A stretch of 56,543 bases of DNA from NCBI GenBank assembly GCA_013203465.1, contig JABMNR010000071.1, positions 1 through 56,543 on the forward strand, read 5' to 3'. The stretch is from Alphaproteobacteria bacterium. GTDB taxonomy: Bacteria > Pseudomonadota > Alphaproteobacteria > Thalassobaculales > Thalassobaculaceae. Under the pieces are notes generated by a model. That model was not told the DNA's origin. It made no database searches and was given only the letters and a program-made list of their open reading frames with translations. Positions 1 through 8,343 of the stretch are shown piece after piece. The position numbers and the translations under genes are program-made. The number at the start of each line of letters is the position of its first letter. Position 1 is the stretch's first letter.

Positions 1-52
1 ACAATCGCACAGTGCTGGCGTCAAATGAACGGTGCACATGGGAAATCCGGGT

Positions 53-829
53 TCAACTCGCGTGGAGGATTTGTTCGGGCTTGGCGAAGACGAACCCGGT
101 CTGCCGTTGCAGTGTCTCGGCGACGCTATCGGCGACGACGCGCACCTCGAACGAATAGCGCGGCGTCATGCCGTCGGTCAGGAACTGGGTCCGGTGCAGG
201 ATCTGATGGTCGAAGGCCAACGCGCCGCCGGCTGGAATGACGGGGGTGGTTGTCTGGTGGAGCGGATTTTCCTCGAGTTCCTTGGCGATGGCGGCGTCAT
301 CGTACAACGTAAGCTTGCGATTAGCGTCAGAGATGCGGCCGTCTTTGGCCGCAACATTCGCCAGATGGCGCCATACCGCCTCCGGCGCGCGCTTCGTGGT
401 GACGAGCGTGATGCCTGGGCTGGTGACACCGACGTCGACCAACGGTATCCAAAAATTCATCATGGCCACATCGGGGCCAAGGATGTTGGCGTCGAAATGC
501 CAGTTGGCGAGCGCGCCCCCGGCCGCCGGATCGTAGTAGCGCAGGATACAATATTGCGGGAAAAACCGGATATCCTCGCCAAATTGGGCGCGGGCTTGTG
601 TCAACAGGCGTTCGTTCGCCGCATGGCGTAGAGCCCGGCGAGCCAAGGGCGCTCCATGAAGCTTGGCCAGACGCTCCAAGGTCATCCACCAGCGGCCGCC
701 TTCCTGGGTCCGAACCGTCTTGTCAATCAGGTCGATCAGGTCAGCAATACTTTCCTCGGGCAGGACGGCGCCGAAGATCGCCGGGAGAGACACGGGACTG
801 TCCCCTAGGTCACGTAGCGATAGGGTCAT
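53..829 (-). CDS. PhyH-like Fe(II)/2-oxoglutarate dioxygenase
   Basis: This is probably a non-haem iron oxygenase of the phytanoyl-CoA dioxygenase (PhyH) superfamily, which hydroxylates a small or CoA-linked substrate using 2-oxoglutarate. Counting from an upstream GTG at 853, an H-x-D pair lies at His119/Asp121 (motif NWHFDAN), the distal histidine is probably His220 (LHRTQ), and the co-substrate arginine is probably Arg232 (PRYSFEVR). The spacing is that of a double-stranded beta-helix fold. The start is uncertain: the ATG at 829 has a GGAG about 13 bases upstream, and the GTG at 853 has no visible ribosome site. The gene diverges from the aspartoacylase-like gene at 1018. The substrate cannot be named. 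The family call is fairly secure from the metal triad, but overall similarity to known PhyH proteins is not obvious by eye. Confidence 0.72.
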   Translation of the reverse strand: MTLSLRDLGDSPVSLPAIFGAVLPEESIADLIDLIDKTVRTQEGGRWWMTLERLAKLHGAPLARRALRHAANERLLTQARAQFGEDIRFFPQYCILRYYDPAAGGALANWHFDANILGPDVAMMNFWIPLVDVGVTSPGITLVTTKRAPEAVWRHLANVAAKDGRISDANRKLTLYDDAAIAKELEENPLHQTTTPVIPAGGALAFDHQILHRTQFLTDGMTPRYSFEVRVVADSVAETLQRQTGFVFAKPEQILHAS

Positions 830-1017
830 CGGATTATGCAGGCTCCGTTGCACGGCATTTGCTTATCGATCATGGGCGCCGGAAACGCAACCGACGCGGC
901 CGGCGGGAATGCCCAAGTCAGCATGAGTCCAAGTGACGATGGGATGCCCGTGCGGCTCGGGTTTACGCGGCCATCCCGGGCGGTCATCATGCTGTGTCAC
1001 TTGACGAGGAGATGGTG

Positions 1018-1980
1018 ATGCCGACCGCAACCGCGACACCCGTGGAACTCGTAGCCCCGGACCTTTTGCCGTATCGCGACGGCAATACCGGGGTGGATTA
1101 CGTCCACTGCCTCGACAGCGGCCGGGCGGGGCCGGACGCCATGATCAACGCGGTGATCCATGGCAACGAAATTTGCGGGGCGATCGCCCTGGACTATTTG
1201 CTGAGCGCCGGGTTGCGGCCGCACCGTGGCCGGCTGACCGTGGCTTTCGTCAATCCCGAGGCCTATTTCCGGTTCGATCCGTCCAAGCCGACCGAGTCGC
1301 GCTTCGTCGACGAAGACATGAACCGGGTCTGGACCTCGGAACGGCTGGACGGCGGCGAGGACAGTGCCGAATTGCGCCGGGCTCGCGCGCTGCGGCCGTT
1401 CTACGACCGGGTGGAACGGCTGCTCGACATCCATTCGATGGGGACCTATTCGGACCCGATCCTTCTGGTTCATGGCCTCGATAAGGAAATTCGCTTCGCC
1501 CGCGCCATGGGCTATCCGGCGACGGTCGCCGGCGGCTCCGGTCACATAGAAGGGCGGCGGCTGATCGAATACGCCACGTTCAACGATCCGGCGGATGATC
1601 GCATCGCCGTGCTGATCGAATGCGGGCAACATTGGGCCAAGGCGACGGCCGATGTGGCGGTGGATTCGGTGCTGCTCTACCTGACCGCCCTCGATATGGT
1701 CGACCCGGGGTTCGTTGCCGAACACCAGCGAACCGCCAAGCCCGAGCGTCAGACCCTGCTAACGGTCACCGACGGGTACGCCATCCGCAGCGACGATTTT
1801 CATTTTACCAAGGACTACAAAGGGCTGGAACGTTTCGCGAAAGCCGGTGAGGTTTTCGCGGTCGACGGCGGCGAGGAGCTGCGCACCCCATACGATAACT
1901 GCGTGCTGGTGATGCCGAACCACCGGGCGGTCAAGGGACAGCGGGTGTTCCGGCTGGCCCGCCTGATGGAGGTGGACTGA
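1018..1980 (+). CDS. Succinylglutamate desuccinylase/aspartoacylase family hydrolase
   Basis: This is a zinc carboxypeptidase-like deacylase of the AstE/AspA family, which cleaves N-acyl amino acids or related amides. Zinc ligands are His48 and Glu51 in the HGNE motif and His139 in LDIHS. DMNRVW (about 100-105) supplies the substrate-binding Asn and Arg, and Glu201 in the ECGQH motif is the probable catalytic base. The protein has 320 residues, normal for the family. The ATG at 1018 was chosen because AGGAG at 1007-1011 sits six bases upstream; an in-frame GTG at 994 lacks such a site. A hairpin with a T-tract follows the stop, so it is probably monocistronic. The acyl group and amino acid are unknown. 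Confidence 0.85.
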   Translation: MPTATATPVELVAPDLLPYRDGNTGVDYVHCLDSGRAGPDAMINAVIHGNEICGAIALDYLLSAGLRPHRGRLTVAFVNPEAYFRFDPSKPTESRFVDEDMNRVWTSERLDGGEDSAELRRARALRPFYDRVERLLDIHSMGTYSDPILLVHGLDKEIRFARAMGYPATVAGGSGHIEGRRLIEYATFNDPADDRIAVLIECGQHWAKATADVAVDSVLLYLTALDMVDPGFVAEHQRTAKPERQTLLTVTDGYAIRSDDFHFTKDYKGLERFAKAGEVFAVDGGEELRTPYDNCVLVMPNHRAVKGQRVFRLARLMEVD

Positions 1981-2002
1981 AGCGCCACCGCGAGCCATGC
2001 GA

Positions 2003-2040
2003 TTTTCGCAGGTCTCATCTGCGGGAAAGTGCCTTTTTTT
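2003..2040 (+). terminator. Rho-independent terminator after the aspartoacylase-like gene
   Basis: A stem is formed by TTTTCGCAG (2003-2011) and CTGCGGGAA (2019-2027) around a seven-base loop, with two G-U pairs. Seven T residues follow at 2034-2040. A second hairpin, GAAAGTGCC (2025-2033) with GGACTTTC (2043-2050) and one bulged G, overlaps its 3' arm and uses the T-tract as loop, so the two folds exclude each other. Confidence 0.6.
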
Positions 2041-2111
2041 CAGGACTTTCACGCACTAAGTCGACGGTGTGCGGAGGCACCAACGTCCAACCCCGTCGCA
2101 GGAGGTCCGTC

Positions 2112-2264
2112 ATGAACCAATCCATCTCTCGCGGTGCGGCGCGTGATCCGAACGCCACCGTCACCCTGGCGCAGAGCGAGTTCCTGGCTCCGCTTGTGCT
2201 GGCGGTCGCCAAACCGTTGTCGATGGCGGTTCAGCGTTTGGCTGGGTTGTTCGGCCGTACCTGA
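2112..2264 (+). CDS. Small hypothetical protein, 50 residues
   Basis: This short ORF has an excellent ribosome site, AGGAGG at 2100-2105, six bases before its ATG. It begins MNQSISRGAARDP and carries a central stretch (about residues 20-48) alternating hydrophobic and basic residues (FLAPLVLAVAKPL, MAVQRLAGLF), consistent with an amphipathic or weakly membrane-associated helix. No family is recognised. It lies 131 bases after the aspartoacylase-like gene, past a likely terminator, and converges on the PNPOx-like gene across a shared hairpin. The strong Shine-Dalgarno sequence and clean start argue that it is translated; conservation in relatives would decide. Confidence 0.55.
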   Translation: MNQSISRGAARDPNATVTLAQSEFLAPLVLAVAKPLSMAVQRLAGLFGRT

Positions 2265-2269
2265 CGCCT

Positions 2270-2288
2270 TGGTTCCATCACGGAACCA
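2270..2288. terminator. Short hairpin between convergent genes
   Basis: TGGTTCC (2270-2276) and GGAACCA (2282-2288) form a perfect 7-bp stem around ATCAC. It begins six bases after the stop of the 50-residue ORF and covers the stop of the PNPOx-like gene on the other strand. It could end transcription in both directions; no long T-tract is present. Confidence 0.4.
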
Positions 2289-2880
2289 CCCAGTCTCCCC
2301 GCAGGTCATCGGCGGGTCCCCAGTGCCAGTGGGCCCGCCGATGTCCGTTTTGACCCAGCCACAGCCAATCCCAGTCCGTCCACGCGACCGCGAGCAGCGC
2401 GAATACCGCACGGCCGGCGTCGGTGTCGGTCAGTGGATCGCCCGCATTGTCCGGCCAACCGGCCTCGGGCCGTGTGGGGTGAGCACCTGGCGCCAGCTCG
2501 GCAAGATAGGGCAGGCGGCTGGCTACCGGCAGCGCGTCCCAGGCGGCGCTGACCTCCGGCCCAGGCAGCACGACCGAAGCCCGGCCGGTAATCCGCAGCT
2601 GTTGATTGGCGCGGGAATCCCAAAAAGACAGCGCGACCCTGTCAATCACCCCAATCTCGCGAATTTTGGCTGACCGGCGGTCGGTATAGATAACGAGCCG
2701 GCGCCGGTCGTTGTCGATCGCCCGCAGCACCACGGTCCGGGCGCGGGGGCCGCCGTCGACCCCGACCGTGGCGAATGTCGGCGTGCGCCAGCCAGCGTCC
2801 CGATCGGTCACCGCAGCGACCAAGCGCTCGGCGATGTGTGATCGCAGCACATCCAGGTCGTCCGGCGGGGTCCAGGTCAT
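2278..2880 (-). CDS. Pyridoxamine 5'-phosphate oxidase-like FMN-binding protein
   Basis: This 200-residue protein has the split-barrel fold pattern of the PNPOx-like flavoproteins. An early segment reads TPTFATVGVDGGPRARTVVLR (about 35-56), followed by LVIYTDRRSAKIREI (about 66-80), where FMN phosphate contacts are made in the family, then ALSFWDSRANQQLRI (about 86-100) and a C-terminal tryptophan-rich strand. It resembles the Alr4036-type subgroup of FMN-binding domain proteins rather than true PdxH, so a role in vitamin B6 synthesis should not be assumed. Its ATG overlaps the stop of the MFS gene (ATGA at 2877-2880), indicating translational coupling. Confidence 0.75.
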   Translation of the reverse strand: MTWTPPDDLDVLRSHIAERLVAAVTDRDAGWRTPTFATVGVDGGPRARTVVLRAIDNDRRRLVIYTDRRSAKIREIGVIDRVALSFWDSRANQQLRITGRASVVLPGPEVSAAWDALPVASRLPYLAELAPGAHPTRPEAGWPDNAGDPLTDTDAGRAVFALLAVAWTDWDWLWLGQNGHRRAHWHWGPADDLRGDWVVP

Positions 2881-4073
2881 GCTGCCGGGGTGGTGCGGTC
2901 GCCGCGGGCCAGCAGGTAGAAGCTGAGCGAGCCGACGGTGGCGATCAGGATCATAACGGCCATGGCTGAATGGTCGGTTTCGTTTTGGAAAAAGCCGACG
3001 ATCTGGGTGAACGCGGCTCCGGCCAGCATCTGGCCAAACCCCATGAGACCGGAGGCGGCTCCGGCGATGCGCGGGTTGACGCTGATTGCCGCGGCGATGC
3101 CGTTCGGCTGGCTCAAGCCGTTGCCGATCGCCACCAGCCCCATCGGCAGGAACACGGACGCGGGCGTGACGATGCCGGCGATCACGCAACCGACGCCGGT
3201 GATCGCACCCAGCATGGAGACACCGACGCCAACCGGGATCAGCCGATCGACACCAAACCGGGTGGACAGCCGGCTGGCGGCGAAGTTCCCGCCCATGTAG
3301 CCGACCGAGATCAAGACGAAATAGAAGCCGTATTCCTCCGGTCCCCGGTCCAGGATCTCGATCAGCACATAAGGCGCGCCCGCCAGAAACGAGAAGAAAG
3401 CGCCGACCGAGCAGGCGGTGTTACCGGCATACCCGAGGAACGCCCGGGATTTCAGCAGGCTGCCGTAGTTGCGCAGCATGGCCATGACGTCAATCGACGG
3501 GATCGGGGTAAGGTTGGTTTCGGTCAACCGCCAACTGGCGCTGGCGAGCACCATCAAGCCCACCAGCGCCGGGACCGCGAAGCTCGCCCGCCAGCCAAAC
3601 GCGCTGTCCAGGTAGCCGCCGAGCGCCGGTGCGACGGCCGGAGCGACGGCCATGGCCATGGTGATCACCGCGATGGCGCCGGCCGCCCGGTCGCGCTCGT
3701 ACACATCACGGACGATGGCACGGCCCAGCACCATACCGGCGCAACCGCCGATCGCCTGCAGCATGCGTCCGGCAATCAGGCTCTCGATCGACCAGGCAAG
3801 GGCGCAGAGCGCGCTGGCGCCGGCGTAAATCGCCAACCCGACCAGCAAGGCCGGGCGACGGCCGAACCGGTCGGACGCCGGGCCGTACACCAACTGCGCG
3901 AAGGCGATGCTGATCAGGTACAGCGTCAAGCCAAGCTGAACCGTCGCGTAATCGGTGTCGAAGGTGCCGACCAGTCCCGGCATCGACGGCACGAAGATGT
4001 TCAGCGCCAGCGGGCCGGTGGCGGTTGCCGCGATCAGAATCCAGATCGGCGGGATGGCGGCTTTGTCGGTCAT
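2877..4073 (-). CDS. MFS transporter, Bcr/CflA-type drug exporter
   Basis: A 398-residue inner-membrane protein with about twelve hydrophobic segments. The loop between helices 2 and 3 carries YGPASDRFGRRPALL (about 63-77), the classic major facilitator motif A. Helices 4-5 contain GGCAGMVLGRAIVRDVY (about 109-125), typical of the Bcr/CflA group of proton-coupled drug and dipeptide exporters. The N-terminus is short with helix 1 at about 10-30, as expected. The gene is followed by, and overlaps by four bases, the FMN-binding protein gene, so the two are an operon. The exported compound is unknown. No strong ribosome site precedes the ATG. Confidence 0.85.
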   Translation of the reverse strand: MTDKAAIPPIWILIAATATGPLALNIFVPSMPGLVGTFDTDYATVQLGLTLYLISIAFAQLVYGPASDRFGRRPALLVGLAIYAGASALCALAWSIESLIAGRMLQAIGGCAGMVLGRAIVRDVYERDRAAGAIAVITMAMAVAPAVAPALGGYLDSAFGWRASFAVPALVGLMVLASASWRLTETNLTPIPSIDVMAMLRNYGSLLKSRAFLGYAGNTACSVGAFFSFLAGAPYVLIEILDRGPEEYGFYFVLISVGYMGGNFAASRLSTRFGVDRLIPVGVGVSMLGAITGVGCVIAGIVTPASVFLPMGLVAIGNGLSQPNGIAAAISVNPRIAGAASGLMGFGQMLAGAAFTQIVGFFQNETDHSAMAVMILIATVGSLSFYLLARGDRTTPAA

Positions 4074-4173
4074 GGGAGTCCCGGAGGGAAGGGCATTACC
4101 CGCAGTCTAGCGCGGTACCCGCTGTCGCGAAAACGGCACCGTCTCTTTCCCACGCAGGCCTACCCGCTAACCC

Positions 4174-5136
4174 CTATTTTCGCCCGAGATAATGGCTTTC
4201 CAGCCCCTTGACGATCGCAATCAAGGTGTCGAGCGTCGGCGTCGGGATTCCGTGCTCGGCGCCAAGCGTCGACACGGTGCCGTAGATGTAGTCGATTTCC
4301 GTCGCCCTCCGTGATCGAAGATCGGTGCACAAGGAGGATTTCGACGCCCCGGTCCCCGCCGTCGTGCTGGTGAGCTTGTCAAGAATCGTGCTCTTCTCGT
4401 CACTTGGGATATCCACCCCGCAGGCCGTGGCGACCGCGTGGGCCTCGTCGACGGCGCGATGAATGGTCGCCGCCAGCTCGGGAATGACGACCATCTCGGC
4501 GGATGACAGATCGGTCGTTCCGGATGTCGCCGACAGGCCGATATTGCCCAAGAGTTTTTTCCACATATCGCGCCGGATGTCGGCGCTCCCATGGGTATCC
4601 AACCCGGCGCGAGAGAACGCGCGTGCGATCGTCTCGACCCTCGGTGTGACGCTGCCGAGCCTGCCGCCGAACAGCTCGCCAATGTAGGTCGGCAGGTCGC
4701 TGTAGTTGCGAAGCCTCCCCGGCGCCTCGACAGTCGCGCCCTGGGCGGTCAGGCCGCCTATCACTCGATCCTCGCCAATCACCCGGGCAATGGCCTCCTC
4801 GTTGCCGAGGCCGTTCTGGAAGCTGACCGCGACCGTGTCAGCGGTGAAGATCGGCATGGCCGCGCGCACGGCGGTTTCGGTGTGCATCGCCTTGCACTGG
4901 ATGATCGCCACGTCGGCCGGGCCGGCCTCCGCCGGATCGGTCGTCGCCTTGACATTAATGGATCGGTCGCCGCCATAGCCCACGATCCGCAGGCCCTGTG
5001 CCCTAATCGCGTCGACATGGGTGCGGTTGACGTCCAGCAGTGTGACGTCGAGACCGCCTTCAGACAGCAAGCCGCCAAACAAGCCGCCAATCGCCCCCGC
5101 GCCAACCACCACCACCTTTGGATTGTCCAAGCTCAC
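4174..5136 (-). CDS. Ketopantoate reductase family oxidoreductase (PanE/ApbA)
   Basis: A 320-residue NADPH-dependent 2-oxoacid reductase-like enzyme. The Rossmann motif GAGAIGG lies at about 12-18, Asn108 sits in SFQNGLGNEE, and Lys194 in MWKKLLGN matches the catalytic lysine of PanE. The C-terminal helical domain contains the family-like RSRRATEIDYIYG segment. It starts at a GTG with AAGGAG nine bases upstream. In true PanE the product is pantoate, but neighbours here are oxygenase and acyl-CoA genes, so a different branched 2-keto acid is plausible. It is 40 bases downstream of the second PhyH-like gene on the same strand. Confidence 0.82.
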   Translation of the reverse strand: MSLDNPKVVVVGAGAIGGLFGGLLSEGGLDVTLLDVNRTHVDAIRAQGLRIVGYGGDRSINVKATTDPAEAGPADVAIIQCKAMHTETAVRAAMPIFTADTVAVSFQNGLGNEEAIARVIGEDRVIGGLTAQGATVEAPGRLRNYSDLPTYIGELFGGRLGSVTPRVETIARAFSRAGLDTHGSADIRRDMWKKLLGNIGLSATSGTTDLSSAEMVVIPELAATIHRAVDEAHAVATACGVDIPSDEKSTILDKLTSTTAGTGASKSSLCTDLRSRRATEIDYIYGTVSTLGAEHGIPTPTLDTLIAIVKGLESHYLGRK

Positions 5137-5176
5137 CGTCCTGTACTCCTTTCAGCATTCGTTCCCCGGGCCATGG

Positions 5177-6190
5177 TCAGGCACACAGGGCGGCGTCCGC
5201 CGACCATCGATGTGGTGACGACACCGCCGTGCGGCGTGAGAGGTCGTGAATGGTCTCGCGCCACGTTCGTGCCCAAGTGTCGGGGTCGCGCACGATCGTC
5301 TCGGGAGCCTCGCGGCTGCGCGCGACGAAAGTGGGCAGGATGGCCCGCCCGGACGGTTGTCCCCGTCGCTGGTAGCGCAAATCAAAACTCCATCGAATGG
5401 CTTGGCTTTGGTTGCCCCGTGATGAGTGGCACATGTGCGGATGCAAAAACAGCGCATCGCCTCGCTTCATCGGAATGGGAATACCGTCCTGGTCGTCGAG
5501 TGCCGCCGCGGGGATGAACAGATCGGTCGTTCGGCTGGGACAGTGGGTGCGCAACCCACCGCGATGGCTGCCCGGCTGCACCGCGAGGCACCCCATGTCG
5601 ATGCTGGCATCGGTGATGGGAAACCAGACGGTGACCATCTCGGTCTGGTCCGCATCGGGCGTCAGTACCGCGTTGTCCTGGTGCCACGGTGTGCGCGCTA
5701 CCAAGCCATTGTCCGGCGTGATACCGAGTGCACCATGCAGGCTGCGCGATGCGCCCGCAGAATCCAGGACCACCGACGGCGGCTTGATCCGCGTGTGCTG
5801 CACTGGATTGATTGCTATTTCCGGACCGATCAGGCTTTCGACCGCGTCCAGCAACACATCGTTGGTCAGCGCCCTGAATACCGACGGCGCCAGGCATATC
5901 GGTATGTCAGCCGGGATGCCCGCCTTGGGCGGAACAGAGATATTGAAATGCTGAATGAACAACTCGCCCGTTTCTTGGTAGAGCTTGATCACGCGCTCGC
6001 CAAAGGGCAGACCCGACCATGTGGACGAAAGACGGCCTTCGCGCACAAGCTGTTCGGTAAGACCGTCAAGCAGGGTCGTGTAGTCTCGCTCGATCGGCGC
6101 GCAAATCCTCGCCGTATCGATGAGCCCCTCAACCAGAAGATAGCCACGATCCTGGAAGGCATCTATTTGAGCATCGGTCAGAAACGTCAT
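5177..6190 (-). CDS. Phytanoyl-CoA dioxygenase (PhyH) family protein
   Basis: A 337-residue Fe(II)/2-oxoglutarate-dependent oxygenase. The facial triad is clear: His170 and Asp172 in TPWHQDN, and a distal histidine, His255, in MCHSSRGN. Arg266 in IRWSFD is the likely 2-oxoglutarate anchor. The N-terminus (FLTDAQIDAFQDRGYLLVEGL) is a typical PhyH opening. The ATG is preceded by GGAGA. It lies 16 bases downstream of the acyl-CoA dehydrogenase gene and is probably co-transcribed with it and with the ketopantoate-reductase-like gene, suggesting hydroxylation of an acyl compound. The substrate is unknown. Confidence 0.88.
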   Translation of the reverse strand: MTFLTDAQIDAFQDRGYLLVEGLIDTARICAPIERDYTTLLDGLTEQLVREGRLSSTWSGLPFGERVIKLYQETGELFIQHFNISVPPKAGIPADIPICLAPSVFRALTNDVLLDAVESLIGPEIAINPVQHTRIKPPSVVLDSAGASRSLHGALGITPDNGLVARTPWHQDNAVLTPDADQTEMVTVWFPITDASIDMGCLAVQPGSHRGGLRTHCPSRTTDLFIPAAALDDQDGIPIPMKRGDALFLHPHMCHSSRGNQSQAIRWSFDLRYQRRGQPSGRAILPTFVARSREAPETIVRDPDTWARTWRETIHDLSRRTAVSSPHRWSADAALCA

Positions 6191-6206
6191 GGGTCATCTC
6201 CGATCG

Positions 6207-7376
6207 TCAATGGCGCGCGATGAAATCCGGGCCGTCCTTCAAGAGACCGCGGGCAATCACGGTGCGGTGAATTTCCGACGTGCCGTCATAGATTCGCGTG
6301 ATCCGGCTGTCTCGATAGAACCGTTCGATTGGCAGATCTTGGCAGTATCCGAGACCGCCGAACAATTGCACCGCCCGGTCGGCAACACGGCAATAGGTCT
6401 CGGCTCCGTAGGTCTTGGCCATCGAGATCTTCTCCCGTGGATCGAGGCCCTGATCGATCTCCCAGGCGGTGTTCAAGATCATCAGGCGCGCCGCGTTAAT
6501 CTCGATGGCGCTGTCCGCCAGCATCGATTGGATCATCTGGAAATCACCGATCGGCTGGCCGAACTGCCGGCGGGCGCGTGCGTGCTCGGTCATCAGCCCG
6601 AGGATCCGCGCCGCCATGCCGACCGATCGCGCGCCGATATGCGCCAGACGAATACGGCCGAGGGTTTCCAGCGCCAGGCGCAGGCCTCGACCCTCGGCAC
6701 CAAGCAGATTTTCGGATCCCAATGCCACGTCCTCGAAGAACAACTCGACATGACTGGTCCCCCGCAGGCCCATCATCGGCTGGTTGCGCCCGACCGTGAA
6801 GCCCGGCGTCTGCTTGTCGACCAGGAAGAGCGATATCCCCCGTGCTCCGGCATCCGGGTCGGTCACCGCCGAGACGACGAAGAAATCCGAAAATTCGCCA
6901 TCGCTGATGAAATGCTTCTGTCCATTCAATCGCCACCCGTCGCCATCACGGCGGGCCTGGGTCTTGATACCGGCGGCGTCGGAACCGGCTCCCGGTTCGG
7001 TGATGGCGATCGAGCAGACACGTTCTCCGGTAACCGCGGGCAACAGCCAGCGCGCGATCCGGGCACCGTCGCACGCCAGCAGAACTTCATAGACATTGCC
7101 GAAAGCGCGGCGCACCAGGATATCGCTGGTCTGGCCGGTTTGTTCCTCGACCAGGCACATATCGACCGCGTTCAGGCCCGCGCCGCCCAGTTTCGCCGGC
7201 ATGTTCATGCCATAGAGGCCGAGGGCTTTTGATTTCTCGAATATCGCCCGCGCGGTCTCGGGCGGGAGTGTGCCGGAGCGGTCCAAGTCGGCTTCGAGAG
7301 GTTGCAGTTCGGTTTTCACAAACCGCTTCACGGTCTCCAGGAGCAGTCGCGTTTCGTGATCGATCGAAAAGTCCAT
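6207..7376 (-). CDS. Acyl-CoA dehydrogenase family protein
   Basis: A 389-residue flavoprotein that should oxidise acyl-CoA to enoyl-CoA and pass electrons to electron-transfer flavoprotein. All three domains are present: an N-terminal helical domain, a middle beta domain with CSIAITEPGAGSDAAG (about 121-136), and a C-terminal domain with the FAD contact LFGGLGY and RITRIYDGTSEIHR near the end. The position of the MCAD catalytic glutamate (YEGT) is Asp364 here (YDGT), so either aspartate serves as base or the base lies elsewhere. The ATG has AAGGAG seven bases upstream. The enoyl-CoA hydratase gene diverges from it. Confidence 0.9.
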   Translation of the reverse strand: MDFSIDHETRLLLETVKRFVKTELQPLEADLDRSGTLPPETARAIFEKSKALGLYGMNMPAKLGGAGLNAVDMCLVEEQTGQTSDILVRRAFGNVYEVLLACDGARIARWLLPAVTGERVCSIAITEPGAGSDAAGIKTQARRDGDGWRLNGQKHFISDGEFSDFFVVSAVTDPDAGARGISLFLVDKQTPGFTVGRNQPMMGLRGTSHVELFFEDVALGSENLLGAEGRGLRLALETLGRIRLAHIGARSVGMAARILGLMTEHARARRQFGQPIGDFQMIQSMLADSAIEINAARLMILNTAWEIDQGLDPREKISMAKTYGAETYCRVADRAVQLFGGLGYCQDLPIERFYRDSRITRIYDGTSEIHRTVIARGLLKDGPDFIARH

Positions 7377-7475
7377 CTTGCCGCTCCTTCGCCCTCAATG
7401 GTCCAATCGATCGGCGGTGAGGCCGCGTCGATGCCGCGCGCCGCCCGCACCATCGAACCAGCAAGGGTCCACATC

Positions 7476-8255
7476 ATGGCGTATTGCAAGACGGAAACGC
7501 GGGGCCGTGTGCTCCACGTCACCATCGACCGGCCCAAGGTGATGAACGCCCTGCACCCGCCCGCTCATCGCGACCTGGCCGACGCCTTCGATCGCTTCGC
7601 GGGCGATCCTGAGCTGTGGGTCGCGGTGATCACCGGCGCTGGCGACCGCGCCTTCTGCGCCGGCTCCGACCTGAAGCACATGGCCTCGGCCGCACCGGGC
7701 CAGGGTGATGCTACGCCGGAGAGCGGGTTCGCCGGCCTGACCCAGCGGTTCGGCATGAACAAGCCGATCATCGCGATGGTGAACGGGCTTGCGCTGGGCG
7801 GGGGGCTGGAAATCGCTCTGGCGTGCGACCTCGTCATCGCGGCGGATCATGCCACCTTCGGCTTTCCAGAACCCAAGGTCGGCTTGGCGGCCATGGGCGG
7901 CGGCTTGCACCGGTTGGCGCGCCAGATCCCCTTGAAACAGGCGATGGGCCTCGCGCTCACCGGCCGCACGATTGACGCGGTCGAGGCGCGCAGCCTCGGC
8001 ATCGTCAACGAGGCCGTTCCCTCCAGCGCGTTGGAAGCGACGACACAGCGCTGGGTCGAGATGATCCTGAGCTGCGCGCCGTTGGCTGTACAAGCCACCA
8101 AATCGGTGATGATGGACAGCCTTGATCATGCATCCCTCATCGCCGCCATCGGGCATGAGTATCCGGCGGCCAGACGTATGCTGGACAGCCGAGACGCGGA
8201 AGAAGGGCCAAGAGCGTTCGCCGAACACAGGTCACCATCCTGGCAGGGGCGCTAG
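7476..8255 (+). CDS. Enoyl-CoA hydratase/isomerase family protein
   Basis: A 259-residue crotonase-fold enzyme. The oxyanion hole is built by FCAGSDLK (about 60-67) and the GGG segment at 108-110. Both acidic residues of true hydratases are kept: Glu112 (GGGLEIALACD) and Glu132 (FGFPEPKVGL), twenty residues apart as in mitochondrial crotonase. Hydration of a 2-enoyl-CoA is therefore likely. The ATG at 7476 was chosen because AAGGG lies eight bases upstream and the crotonase fold starts just after it. It diverges from the acyl-CoA dehydrogenase gene across 99 bases, and the two enzymes would catalyse consecutive steps. Confidence 0.88.
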   Translation: MAYCKTETRGRVLHVTIDRPKVMNALHPPAHRDLADAFDRFAGDPELWVAVITGAGDRAFCAGSDLKHMASAAPGQGDATPESGFAGLTQRFGMNKPIIAMVNGLALGGGLEIALACDLVIAADHATFGFPEPKVGLAAMGGGLHRLARQIPLKQAMGLALTGRTIDAVEARSLGIVNEAVPSSALEATTQRWVEMILSCAPLAVQATKSVMMDSLDHASLIAAIGHEYPAARRMLDSRDAEEGPRAFAEHRSPSWQGR

Positions 8256-8301
8256 AACCGATCGTGAGAAATCCGAACCACTTAGTGGCTCTGACTGATC
8301 G

Positions 8302-8343
8302 CGTGAATCTGCTCTATCTTATTGAATAAGAGGGCGATTCACG
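8302..8343. terminator. Hairpin between convergent genes, distal part
   Basis: CGTGAATC (8302-8309) pairs with GATTCACG (8336-8343). Inside it GCTCT (8311-8315) pairs with AGGGC (8331-8335) with one G-U pair, and the core CTTATT-G-AATAAG (8318-8330) is itself a palindrome. The structure lies 47 bases after the enoyl-CoA hydratase stop and directly abuts the next hairpin. There is no T-tract. Confidence 0.5.

Noticed and set aside
836-1018. A 60-residue plus-strand ORF before the aspartoacylase-like gene
   Set aside because: It overlaps the oxygenase start and lacks a ribosome site and any coding pattern.
2970-4211. A 413-residue open frame on the plus strand
   Set aside because: It is antisense to the MFS exporter; its Asp/Arg/Gln/His-rich composition is typical of antisense to membrane proteins.
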